DNA of 64,000 nucleotides from Selaginella moellendorffii. Taxonomy: Eukaryota > Streptophyta > Lycopodiopsida > Selaginellales > Selaginellaceae. This document shows positions 46,424-56,858 of this stretch, in pieces. The notes under the pieces are model-generated. The model saw nothing but the letters and a program-made list of their open reading frames with translations, ran no database searches and had not been told where the DNA came from. The position numbers were made by a program, and so were the translations under genes. The stretch covers positions 3,321,444 through 3,385,443 of the forward strand of contig NW_003314264.1 of the NCBI RefSeq assembly GCF_000143415.4, given 5' to 3'. Position 1 is the stretch's first letter, and each line of letters opens with the position of its first letter.

Positions 46424-46452
46424 CTAAACCCTAAACCCTAAACCCTAAACAT
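46424..46452 (+). repeat. Telomere-like CCCTAAA run
   Basis: Three and a half CCCTAAA units. The matching place in element A (15687-15705 and 16552-16570) has shorter, imperfect runs. It may be a telo-box-type promoter motif rather than true telomere. Confidence 0.8.
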
Positions 46453-47538
46453 GTGGCAAATGCTGCGTGAAGAAAGATGCCCTTTCTGGGCAAATGCTGT
46501 AAGAGGCAGATGCCGAGCAGATGTATCTTAGGCTAGCGAAGGGGACAAACGAAAGCTAGCTATAAACATGACGGGATGCAAATAGATTACTACACTGGTC
46601 CTGCGAAAATCAAAAACCATAATTGAAAACATTGAAAATGCAAAAAGAAAGGTTTATAATATTTTTGAATTTTAAGCAACCAAAGGAATGTAAGTAGGGC
46701 ATGTGTTTGTAAGTTTAAAAATGCCTCAACCACTTAAATTCCCAAGTAAATAAAGCTGTTTCTATTTTTGGTACAGGTAAACTTTATAGTGTGTGGGCTC
46801 ATGCAATTTTGAACCCAAAAATGCACCAAAAAATGCTCGACTAGCATTATTCTTTGAATGGCGTGTGGCCTTATATTGCCATAAATGGACGTACACACAC
46901 AGCATAATTATTCCTTTACACGGCGAATAATCTTGGCGCGGATCGCTGACATGGCATGGCAAAGTTCGAATCACTGACATGGCACAGCTGGATCGAGGCA
47001 AGGACATGATGTGACAAAGTTCAACCTCCGACAGCAAAGTCTAGAAGCTACTCAGTTTGAAATTTGTCAGAGGAGTTATAAGATCTGGTTTGTCAGAGGA
47101 TTTGATGTGACGTTCAAGCGTGTGTTATTTTTGAATTCTCGAACTCATTCCTAGGTCTATCATTTTTGTGCGCCGTGTTCTTGGTTCCGCTGAGCGCAGT
47201 GAGCGCTGCTTGTGTAAGCGGCGTTGTGAGCTGTGGTTTATGCGTCTACGAGCAGTTGCGGCATTGCGAGTGCCATTGCGAGCGGCAGTTTATGTGAGTG
47301 GCAGTTTGTGCGAGCGGCGCTACGAGCAGTTGCGGTGTTGCGAGCGGCACTGTCTTTGGTGTGGCTACCGCTTCCTCTTGATATTCGGCACTTGTGCTTC
47401 CTGGTATGTTCACCATGGAATGGCTTAGGACCACATTTAGAAATGGCATGAGGCCACATGTCATCTTGGGCCCTTGCAATTTCATGGCTAGCGTATTGTC
47501 ATGTATGTTTTTACTTGCCTGCAGCTGTGTGTATATCA

Positions 47539-47723
47539 AGATGGCATGAGGCCTCATGCCATCTTTGGCCCCTGCTAGCCTATTGCCATATTCCTTTTGA
47601 ACTGTATATATTTTTGTATGGGTGACTAGTCACGCACACAAAAATATATACAGTTGCAGCAAGGCAAAAGGAATATAGCAACAGGTTAGCAGGGGCCAAA
47701 GATAGCGTGAGGCCTCATGCCAT
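47539..47723. repeat. Foldback (long inverted repeat) capped by family palindromes
   Basis: The arms 47539-~47625 and ~47640-47723 are inverse copies (CTTTGGCCCCTGCTAGCC at the left, GGTTAGCAGGGGCCAAAG at the right), with AACTGTATATATTTTTGT paired near the tip. The centre is itself palindromic (GTGACTAGTCAC). The left arm starts with a perfect 26-bp palindrome, AGATGGCATGAGG and its inverse. The RNA would form a miRNA-precursor-like or MITE-like hairpin. Confidence 0.85.
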
Positions 47724-49639
47724 TAGTGGTACCACTAATGGCATGAGGGCTCATGCCAATTTTGTGAATGCGAAATTTCACGTGGGTGTCAATAGCATGT
47801 TTGAATAATGGCATGTGGCCTCATGCTATTGAGGTTGTTTGGTATGTTATGATTTAAGCCATTCTCCAATCATTTTTTGTATGGTCTTAACTTCTTTTCT
47901 GCACTTTCAGAATGGCTTTCAGGGTTGGGGAAAAGGTTTACATTTTGAATGGTGGGAAGAGAGTTGCAAAAGGGACCCTTGTGTCTATGGATCGGAACTT
48001 TGTTATACACTGTCAAAGGCTTGGGGAAGGCAATGTTGCTGTATCAGTAGAGACTGCCTTCGATGGGAATGTGGTCGCTATTGAACAAGGAGAGATGGTC
48101 GTTGGGGTAAATGTTGTTGTTGCCTTGAAAAATCTTCAGAAGAAAGCAGATGTTGGGGACAGCGCAAGTGCGACGCATGTTCCCTCCGTGGATCTTAAGA
48201 ACCGTGCTACATGGATTCAGGCGAAGGTGTTTCTAAACAACCCCGAGGGGGAGGTGGTAGCTGAGGGCTTAGCCACAGTTGTCGATCCAAGAGATGCGAT
48301 TGCTAATCAAGAATTGGGCTGGGATGATATTGGAGTTGCGATTTTAGAGGTTGTTGACACAGAAGAAAACAGTCTGACTATTGGAAGCATTGTGCGGTGG
48401 AAATTGAGGCACTTAGTGTTTGAGAATGTGAAGGATTCACAATCAAACACCACTACAACTGATGACAGAACATCTCTTCATGGGAAAAGAAAGTACACCT
48501 TCCTAAAGCGCAGCCAAAGGGATCTGAGGAACGAACCGAAAAGGCAGAAAATGGCGATGGAGGTTCGAATGGTCTCGACAGTTGCTTGTTGCAAGAGGAG
48601 GTGCTGTCAACATGCTGATTGGGATGCTATTGAAGAGGAGAGAGCAAGATACAAGACATTGTCCTGGAAGGCAGCTCGCAATTGTGTATGAGGCATTACG
48701 GTCATCTGTTGATGCTTCAGAACATCAGGTGGGGGGCATGGTCTTCCAGAGGGGTTTGGTCTGCATGAAGGCATGGAGAATCATTTATGGAGTCCCTCGA
48801 ACCACATTCTACAGAATCAAAACTGAGTTCGAGGAATAAAGGGTTCAACAGGCAGTCCATGGGAACGACGGTACGCACAAAACCAGGGGTCATGTTGTAT
48901 ATGGAGAGGCAATCTTCAAGAGGTTTGTCGAGACATGTAGTGAGCAGCAACCACATAAAACCCGCCTCTTGGAAGATGGAACACGAGACACCCAACGAGT
49001 TCTCCCTTCCATGTATACCAAGGGGGCCATATTGGAAGATGTGAATCGGGAACTCCAGAGTAATGGCTACAGGAAGCTGAGCCAATCTAGATTTAGTAGA
49101 TTGTGGAGCAACAGGTTTAGGGATGTGAGTATAGGAAAGTACTCCAGCTTTTCAAAGTGTGACGAGTGCACTGCTATCAAAATGGCTTTGTCGAAGAATT
49201 CTTGCAGCGCTCAAGAGCGAGAGACGTTGGTTAGAAGGCGGCTCGACCACAACATCGAGCAGAGAAGCTGCAGGACTGCATATTATCATTCCATGGAGAG
49301 ACTTGACTCTTACCTCTGCATCATCCACAACAAAATGGACCACAAAAAGACGTGCTTACCTCGACTCAATCCTGCCCCCAAGGCAATCTCTTCATCCATG
49401 CAGCTGCCTATGTCTCTGTTTGGCATAATCGCTCATGGGCATGGTGCCCAGAACTATGGGAACTTCTTTGTACCTCTATGGGGTGGCGGGGGTGCAAACA
49501 TGATGATTGCGTCCCTAGCAAAACACTTAAGGTCTCTGCAAAGTGCGCAGACTGAGCTGAATGGCCAACCCTTGCATAAGGCCCTTGTCGATCGAACCCC
49601 ATACAGGGTTCAGCTGGAGGAGGAGCAAAGGCTTGCAGT

Positions 49640-49661
49640 ATCGCGTGGGGCCCCATGCCAT
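49640..49661. repeat. Family palindrome in transposase coding sequence
   Basis: ATCGCGTGGGG then CCCCATGCCAT, between the DxMDxKK and TDN blocks. The same copy is in A at 13052-13073. The frame stays open through it. Confidence 0.85.
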
Positions 49662-49696
49662 CCCAGTGAATATGTTGGCCGTCAGATTGTAGGGTT

Positions 49697-49718
49697 ATCA
49701 CGTGAGGCCTCATGCCAT
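49697..49718. repeat. Second family palindrome in transposase coding sequence
   Basis: ATCACGTGAGG then CCTCATGCCAT, 57 bp after the previous copy and also in A at 12993-13014. Each palindrome begins about where a GT..AG intron could, so these may be retained introns. Confidence 0.85.
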
Positions 49719-51038
49719 TCCGACGAGGCTGGTCGGTCGGTGAATGCACAGCCTCATCCAAATGAAGCAGAATCTCAAGGAAGTTCTTGCAGCCGATGTG
49801 GCCTTCCACCCCATCTTCTGCTCCAAACAGACAATGCTGGCAGTGAGAACAAAAACATGTACGTCTTCGCGTACTTGGCGATGCTTGTTGCCAAAGGCAT
49901 ATTTGAAACGGTTACACTTGGCTTTCTCATGGTTGGGCACACTCATGAAGACGTCGATGCCATGTTCAGTCACCTGGCAGAGTCCCTCCGGCGATCCAAT
50001 GTCCTCACCCTCCCACAACTCTACGATGAATTCCAAAATTGCATCAAAGGCACTGTTGAAGCTGCACTTGTGACAGAGGTTCCAGACTTTAAGGGGTTTG
50101 TAAGAGGCTACATTAGGGACGGATCCGAAACGCTGATTGGCCACTCCAAGCCTCTTCAGTTTCATTTCAGCATGTGTGACGATGCTCCAGTGATGAGGTA
50201 CAAGATGAGAGAATGGGACACAGTGTGGCTGCCAGTGGACAGCATTGAACTCTTCAAGAGAGATCCCATAACAGGGGAACCTATGATTCCTCAGGGTTCC
50301 CCACGGCCGATGCACCCGGATGGACTCAAAGACCAGGAAAGTATAGTGGCCGGGATTAGACAGCATATTGCCTTCTGGAAGAGGGGGTTGGTGTTTGGTG
50401 GAGAATCCTATTTTCAGAGGTGCAAGCCTTTGCTCGAATACTGGGAGAAGATTATATCTACTATCCAAAATGGGCCGGTTGTATATAAAGAATTGGAAGA
50501 GTCCTTTTGGCCAGAACCCAGAGCACCAGATAGTAGCGGAACAATGTCCTCTGGAAATGTAGTGACAGATAATGATGTTGAGGATCACTATTGTGGGCCG
50601 AGGAACAAGAAGCCGGATTCAGCATTCAATCCAGTACAGGTCTGCAAAGGAATGGTCGTGCTTGTCAGACCCAGTAATAAAAAACAAATGATATGGGTGG
50701 GGCGCTGCATCACTGATGCAGAGGAGGACGCGGAAACTAACTCCTTCAATGTAACTGTGGAGTGGTTCAAGCCAAGTTCCGGATATACGAAGGATTGCCT
50801 AGAAAAGAGATGGGTGCTGAATCCAAGGGATCCCAGCATGAGCATATCGGTGGATAATGTTGTGCATGGTTGGATGCGGAAGCAGAGTGCCACCATCACC
50901 TTGCCAGACCATGCAAGAGATGCAGCAAGAGCATTCATAACCCGGGTTCAAGGTGAGATTTATTAATATTCCTTTACTAAGTTTCTAATGTATTTTATTT
51001 CAAGGTGAACAATCCGAATCTGAATCAGAGGAGGCGTG

Positions 51039-52371
51039 ATGGCATGTGGCCTTACGCCATTCCTAGGTGAGATGATACAAATAACAAGTATAAATTCTTA
51101 ATTGTTCTAGCAAATCTTACTTAAAGTTTAAGGTGAACAAGCCGAATATGAATTCATCGGATTGTTATAACAAATTGCGAGGTGATGGCATGAGGCGATA
51201 CGCCATTTGAGAGTGGTAGCCATTCCTATATGAGGTGAGTGAAATATTTATTAGAAATACCTCATTCAATTGTGCACTTCTAAGTCTTGGTCCACTCAGT
51301 ACTGTTTGCATGTTTTTATTTTAATTCTTTCTCTAAAATGTTATTTAGCATGTGGCTTCATGCCATTGCTCTCCACAATCATGCATTGAATTTTTCTATC
51401 CTTGCATAAGACTTCTCCATATATATAGCATGTGCGCACATGTGATATGGTTCATTAGGCCTGATATAGTGTGTGAGGTAAAACAAAGATGATGTGACAT
51501 ATGCATTTACCAATCACATGTGCATAAATCTAATAATATGGCGTGTGGCCCATATTAATGGCACATAAACCGATATTGTGGGCTTACGTGCTTTATGTAC
51601 CATCATTCCCTTGCAGCGTGTGTGTTGGTTTCCTTTTATAACACAACGAACTCCATATTTTAGGGTGAAGAGCGTTCTCATGGCAAGCACAAAATCTGTA
51701 AGTGAGGCAGAAAAGGAGACGGGGAAGGAGATAGGTGAAGATGTAGAATATATAAGTCTTCCAAACTCCCCGTACTATACTCCAGGTGATCATTTTTCTG
51801 AACAAACGGCAACATTAACAACTATCGAGAACGCCCCAGTAACATTAGAGACAACAATCCAAAGCAAAACAACTGACCCGGAGAAGGATGATAGTACTGC
51901 TGAGAGTACCAAAAAGGAGGTGTCCACTAGCGCTTAGGCTTATAATGGCGTGTGCCCTCATGCCATTTACTTGATCACCAAATACCTTTTTCCCTTTGCA
52001 CTAGTATATCTTAATACCGGTTTGAGAAATAGAATGGCATGTGCCCTCAGGCCTTTTACTAAATCACCTTTGAAAGAAATGCAAGCCTCTATGTCGTAAA
52101 AAAAAGGTATTAGAGAAATTCCTTAATAATATGAATGTTATTTAGTTTCATGAAAATACACTAAGGGTCAAATGAGTTAAATGACTTCTCCAGACTAGCA
52201 ATGCCTCTTGCTACACCTTCACAATTAGATTCGTTAGAAAAAGATAACATTGAATAATATCTAAATGTTCTCACCATTAAATTATATGTCTGGCTAATAG
52301 GAATGACGTTCATCTTGGAAAGCTCACCACACGCTCAATGAACAAACAAATAGTGTGTGCGCGCATGCTAT
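51039..52371. repeat. Palindrome-rich right subterminal region of element B
   Basis: Copies of the family palindrome begin at 51039 (overlapping the transposase stop codon), 51185, 51345, 51425, 51944, 52034 and 52350, plus a partial copy at 51539. A short exon-like sequence (AAGGTGAACAAKCCGAATMTGAAT) at 51004 recurs at 51130 and inverted near 52400. Confidence 0.75.
51680..51937 (+). CDS. Small acidic protein near the right end of element B
   Basis: An 85-codon frame from ATG 51680 (MASTKSVSEAEKETGKEIGE..). It contains EYISLPNSPYYTPGDHFSEQ and TTIENAPVTLETTIQSKTTD. I recognise no family. A diverged relative lies at 58091-57906 (FVSLPQSLYYTL, IDKNAPVTSETTI) in otherwise different surroundings, which argues that it is a real coding sequence rather than chance. 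It is soluble-looking, Ser/Thr/Glu-rich and without a membrane segment. It lies between the transposase 3' end and the terminal repeat; element A has lost it with its 2.4-kb deletion. Confidence 0.6.
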   Translation: MASTKSVSEAEKETGKEIGEDVEYISLPNSPYYTPGDHFSEQTATLTTIENAPVTLETTIQSKTTDPEKDDSTAESTKKEVSTSA

Positions 52372-52573
52372 CGCTCTTCTTTAGCTTCAGATTCGGCTTG
52401 TTCACCTTGACAGTGAGATTTATTATACAACCAGATGGACTCAGACTGGACACAAAGTCACCGCGCTAGTCACCATGCCCCAGATATGTCTAGCCCCTGG
52501 ACAAAAAACATATAATTTCACGTCATTTTCAAATACTTGAAAATTTGTACCTAGTCCCATTTTACTGAATAAA

Positions 52574-52595
52574 TCCCACTTTAACGAAATAGAGC
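52574..52595 (-). repeat. Terminal inverted repeat, element B right
   Basis: This is the inverse of the left repeat, ending CGAAATAGAGC. The preceding ~110 bp equals the left end of element A, inverted. Confidence 0.93.
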
Positions 52596-55500
52596 ATAGG
52601 TGTAGTTGAAGCTGAAAGAGAAGTGGAGTTACCTGAACACATTGTAGACAAGTGCTTCCAAGAGATAGTTTTGAGAACCAAATAAAAAGTTTTTCACATG
52701 ACTCTAGAGTCTCTCAAGTGGGAAGGCCCAGGAGACATAATCCGAGAAATCCCACTATGTCGATTCACTCAGACAAGCATCATTTGGTTTGCTTCACTAC
52801 ACTTCGTCAATATGGACATCTATAGTCTATACAAATAGAATGGCCTTGGGACAAACATAGATATGTTCCTTGTTTTGGTCTTCAAGCCAGGAATGATAAA
52901 TACCTTCTCGATGTCACCGGAAATCGAGAAGGTTTGGGATGATATTTGGAAAATGAAGTCCCGCGAATTTGACAACATGTTTATGAGCCATTCTAAGACT
53001 CAACAATTTGTGGGGAAAATGTTCTACATTATTGACGGGAATCATCGCTAGTGTGTGTGGATGAAGTGCATCAATGAATGCTTCCAAGAAGATCTTGTCT
53101 ATCACATCAATGTTCTGGTTGGACATGTACATGCGAGAGGATCTCTAGATGTGGCAAGGCTTGTGATAGCTTGCCACAAAATTAATGCATAAGTACCTCT
53201 CCTTCTTCAATCACTTTTAACAATTTGTGTTTTGCAGGCTGGGACAGTTTGTAGTGCAGAAACAAAGCCTAGTACATAATATCGAGCAGATCCCAATCTC
53301 AATGAGGATGCAGTCTGCAGCCACTATGGTGATGATTTAGCATCACTTATTTGGCATCAACGAGGTCATCAAGATGCCAATAGATGGTACAAGAATTTAG
53401 TGGCTTTTATGACAACTGTGTGGAGTAAGGTATGTTCTTCCAAGTATACTTCTTATCATAGAATGTTTGTGTTGTCTTCAGCCATTGGTGAAGGTTAAGC
53501 AAGATGCATATGCATAGTCGCATCGAGCTGAAAATGATTAAGAACTCTTGGAGCATTTAGCTGCAATTGACAAGAAAATTAACAACACAAAGAAGACAAA
53601 GGTAAAGAAATTACTTAGTGTGGCTGACCTTTGATGCCCAAAGGAGTGGTTTGATATTATAATAGAGATTTTTTGTCATGAAAGTAAGTATTGTTTATGT
53701 TTACATGAAGGTTACTCACAAAAGTTATTTCTTAGTGGGCAAAACTCCAGATGAGATTATTTACAACATCTCAAAGTCAAAACTTACATATGAGGAACAG
53801 ATACACATTCTGAACGACCTCAATAGCAGACTCAGGGAAGGAGAAAAAAGTTTGGACAGTATGATGGAGACTGTGAGGAGGATCGTCTACATTTCACAAA
53901 CTGTATATAAAAGGGAGATGTTTCTAGCGCCTTTCATAGGGGATGATCCTAAGCAACTTCCATTCAAGGACTTCAACACCACTGAGCTTACAAAACTGGG
54001 AGAGGACTGGCTGCCAAAGAAGGCCACAAGCACGACTCCATTTGATAAACAACTTGGCCAACCTTACTTTATGTGTCAAGCGGCTTTTAGGTAACATACA
54101 ATTTTTCAACTATACTCAATTTGTTTATATTCTATTATAGGTATCTCCAATATAGAGGCCTTCCTCTCGAAACACCGGTATGCACACGACTCCTGAGGCA
54201 TGGTGTAAGAGATGGAGGCATGTACCCGACAACAATGAAGTTTCCAACAGCAATAAAGCGAGCTTGTCCTTGGGAATTTGAGATGCTAGATTATACACCA
54301 ACTCACCGAGAGGCTGCAAGAGGCAACAATGAAAACGTGCCAGATGACAAAGATGATGGCCATGAGAATGTTGACACTATTGGTGCCAATGGCAAGGAGA
54401 GTGAAGATGAGAACGACTTGCAAGAAATTCCTCCAGACAAAGTCTAGCAAGAGAACCAGAACGTCAAAGAAGTTCTACTTCGACGAAAGCGTGCAAATCC
54501 ATATCTAGAGGAATTAGTCAACAATGATGATGATCGTCCAAAATGTCCTCGTAACCGAGGAACTTCTCGAGGTATATTTCTCTTAATTCTCTCCTTTTCT
54601 TAATTCCTCAAAATGGTTGCAAGAAAAACTGTCAGGAGTAACTTCATTCCAGCTCGTCTTGATGCTCGAGAAGAGGACCTGGAAGAACTTACATCTACCA
54701 CACGCCACATGACGGTATGTAAATTTTTCTTAAGTTCACATTTTATCTTTGTCTTCTCCCCCTGGATTCACCTTGTTTCTCCAGTGGCATTCCGTGGTGA
54801 AGTTGGGATCTTTATTGGCTCCTACAGTTCATTGATGGCATCTTTTGAGGAGGATGCTGAGAATATAGCTATCCTGCAAAAGTGGGAGTGCTTTTGTTAG
54901 AAGATTCATAGGTGGCCGCTCAAGAGCACAAACTTCATGTTCTTTGATATGCCAGATGGTCTTCCAGACGCTAATGATGATGTCCCAAGCTAGAACAACC
55001 TGACTGAAGACCACTTGAAAGATGCATTCCTTTTGGCAGCAATTCTCCTTCACACAACTGGTCAAGTTACCTTCATTCTCCTGAATGACCCCCATTGGAT
55101 GTCCTACCTTATGAGGTATGCAAGTCGAGTCAACTTCAAGAGGTTAGCTTTCCGGGTGCATCATGGATAGTGTTGGGGTCGAGACCAAAGGCGTCCTAGA
55201 CATGCCAGAGAAGGTAAGAAATCATCTTCTGTTTTGGTTGTCTCTAAAGTTTTATTATTCAGGTTATGATGTGGACCTACCATGTGTTCTGCAGAAGAGA
55301 AAATGACAGTTTTGGTGATAGCGAGCGTGCTGCAAGGGTTTTGCTAGGGTATGATAGCTTTACTGACATCATACCAAATCTCATAGACAACAAGATTTGC
55401 AACACATTGTCTGGGTATCAGTTCCGATCTCCATCGGCGATGCATGTCCTACTTGAGCTTTATTGCCCAACTAGGGGTGTTGTCATCGATTGTAGGTAAT

Positions 55501-55915
55501 GGTTCGATAGTCGAAGCAGCACGTGACTTTGGTAGATCGGTGTTTGCGATTGAAGAACATGAGTTCTTCAAACGCCGTCTTAGAGGTTTTCATCCTTCTC
55601 TATCAGTTGCTTCTAGGAGGTAATTTATGATGTTTTAAAAACTTATAAATAATATATATTTAGTTTTCTAGAAGTCTTCCTAGGTATGCATGGCACATCA
55701 TATGCAATGTGTAAATTGAGCAGTGGTATGAAAAATCTATTTATTAATGATACATTAAAAGACAATTGAATGCATCCACTTGCAATGAGAAAGATATGTC
55801 ATATGTCAATGTGATAATGATTGTGACATTGACAGTGTCAGTGCAACAGATAGTGACAATGATAGTGTTAGTGACAAAGACAGTGCCAGTGTTAGAGATG
55901 ACAAAGTTACAGTAT
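52596..55915 (+). pseudogene. Relic of a ParB-like plus beta-class DNA methyltransferase-like gene
   Basis: Directly right of element B, plus-strand frames give a diverged relative of the A/B cargo gene. The ParB-like block reads MINTFSMSPEIEKVWDDIWK, KSREFDNMFMSHS, then FYIIDGNHR (52996-53050), closer to the classic ParB DGxHR motif than A/B. A helical middle follows (DEIIYNISKSKLTYEEQIHI, SMMETVRRIVYISQ) at 53740-54090. The C-terminal domain has VTFILLNDPHWMSY (55066-55107), matching the DPPY/W motif IV position, then RGVVIDC and, after a 1-2 base frameshift near 55494, GNGSIVEAARDFGRSVFAIE, matching motif I FxGxG..AA..GR..iE. Motif IV before motif I is the beta-class order. A Ser/Asp tail (DSVSDKDSASVRDD) ends it. 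Many stops and frameshifts make it a pseudogene. Confidence 0.7.
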
Positions 55916-56051
55916 CAGTCTGTCAAATTTCATAATTACTAGTATTATGAGTTTATTATCTATAAGTAATACAATTTTGTTAATAAAAAAAAGGCGAGAG
56001 GGAGGGGGATGGATAATATCATAGTGTAAGAATTATTAGTGGCTGGAATTT

Positions 56052-56600
56052 TCAGTAGGATGGCATAAAAATACCACATTCAACACTTGTGGATGTAGGA
56101 TTTACTAATGGAATATTATTCCTCACTATGAAATGATAATGATTATGTGTTCTTAACTCTTTCTTGATTTTTTTATACATCCATTTATGCACACCTTCCA
56201 CACTAGTTCTTGGGCAGTTGTGACAGTGTTCTAGAAAAGTTTTTAGACCCATACAACCTTCTATTTTATTTAAATAAAAGTAGCAGATGGGACACTGGAG
56301 ATAATATGTGTTCATTCTTTCAAAAGTTTCAGCCATATCAAGAGCAAGGTCTTGAAGAAATATCTGGCATCGCTCTTGAAGCACATGAGGCAATCCAGTT
56401 TTAGTAGCAACATCTAGAACATTATTTAGAAGAGGGATCTCTTATTCAGTCACACTTGGGGCTACAAAAGAAAAAGCTTCACAACAATTGTTGTGTGGAG
56501 GGAAGGGTGAAATGTTGGTAGAAGTTGGAGACGAAGGTGGAGACTCATATAAAATACATGGGGGTTAAGTGTGAATAGCAATAGCATTTTCCCTAGCCAT
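56052..56600 (-). pseudogene. Cys-rich small gene, copy 1, unknown function
   Basis: From ATG at 56598-56600 (MARENAIAIHT) there is an early stop, then a Pro/Ser stretch (YESPPSSPTSTNISPFPPHN), another stop, and an open part: HVLQERCQIFLQDLALDMAE, YLQCPICYFYLNKIEGCMGL, FLEHCHNCPRTSVEGVHKWM, YKKIKKELRTHNHYHFIVRN. The CPIC..HC..CPR spacing could bind zinc. I know no named family. A second copy with the same layout lies 0.8 kb away, so this is a small duplicated gene, now broken. Confidence 0.6.
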
Positions 56601-56858
56601 TCCTACACTCTAAACAAATTGAAATTTCAATGTTGAAAACATCCTTTGTCGGTATTTATACTAACAAAAGATCTAGGGGTTCTTGAAAGTTTAAATTGTC
56701 AATCTCAAAAATGGTACTTCAGAATTATAACAATGTCAAAACCACTTGTATATATAATAATATCTTTATACATGCTAGAATAATATCATTCTTGAAAATA
56801 TAAGATTCTCCACTTTACTCATAAAAAATTAAACTTTTGAAAAAACTATGCATGACTT

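Larger units (their letters stand above)
45240..47911. promoter_or_regulatory. Central divergent control region of element B, rich in palindromes
   Basis: This non-coding region lies between the minus-strand cargo gene and the plus-strand transposase gene and presumably holds both promoters. GC-rich GCGCTCGCA-type blocks flank it (45060-45225 and 47200-47360). It contains three copies of a module bounded by palindrome variants ~70-140 bp apart (starting 45556, 45850 and 46786), a (CCCTAAA)3 run at ~46424-46450, and a foldback of ~180 bp at 47539-47723. Confidence 0.6.
47912..51039 (+). pseudogene. Transposase-like gene of element B (DN..ENKN / MVGHTHEDVD family)
   Basis: It starts at ATG 47912, just after a CACTTTCAG splice acceptor. 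The N-terminus has two copies of a module (KRVAKGTLVSMDRNFVIHCQ and EVVAEGLATVVDPRDAIANQ) seen in plant CACTA-associated proteins. Then come a Cys cluster (CCKRRCC), a helix-turn-helix-like GVPRTTFYRIKTEFEE, SKCDECTAIKMAL, NKMDHKKTCLPRLNP (usual family form D-G-M-D-Q-x-K), LLLQTDNAGSENKNMYVFAY and FLMVGHTHEDVDAMFSHLAE. These fit an RNase-H-like DDE fold and a family I recall as DUF7869 (from memory). An intron at 50953-51004 leads to a short acidic end, SESESEEA. A 2-nt deletion near 48682 and a TAA at 48837-48839 (CAA in A) break it. Codon 1 to stop otherwise covers ~1000 residues. Confidence 0.78.
38893..52595 (+). mobile_element. DNA transposon element B: longer, inverted copy of element A
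   Basis: It is bounded by the same inverted repeat: AGCTCTATTTCGTTAAAGTG at 38893, and its inverse ending AGAGC at 52595, where the final T of the repeat is missing. Over shared parts it is near-identical to A. It carries the fuller gene set: a ParB/methyltransferase/phosphatase-like gene on the minus strand (left arm), a transposase-like gene on the plus strand (right arm), a small 85-codon frame near the right end, and about 28 palindromes. The bases flanking the two ends do not match (CATATA versus ATAGGT), and left and right flanks come from unrelated elements. It is damaged by a frameshift and stops in both main genes. Confidence 0.9.

Noticed and set aside
46424-46452. Interstitial telomere or chromosome-fusion scar
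   Set aside because: Only three to four CCCTAAA units, inside a transposon, with shorter versions in the sister copy. A promoter-type motif is more likely.
49710-50588. A 292-codon minus-strand frame
   Set aside because: Antisense of the transposase-like gene, whose conserved DN..ENKN and HTHEDVD motifs lie on the plus strand.
39278-52371. CRISPR-like array, because of the regularly repeated palindromes
   Set aside because: Spacing is irregular (about 35 bp to over 1 kb), the setting is a plant nuclear transposon, and there are no cas-like genes.
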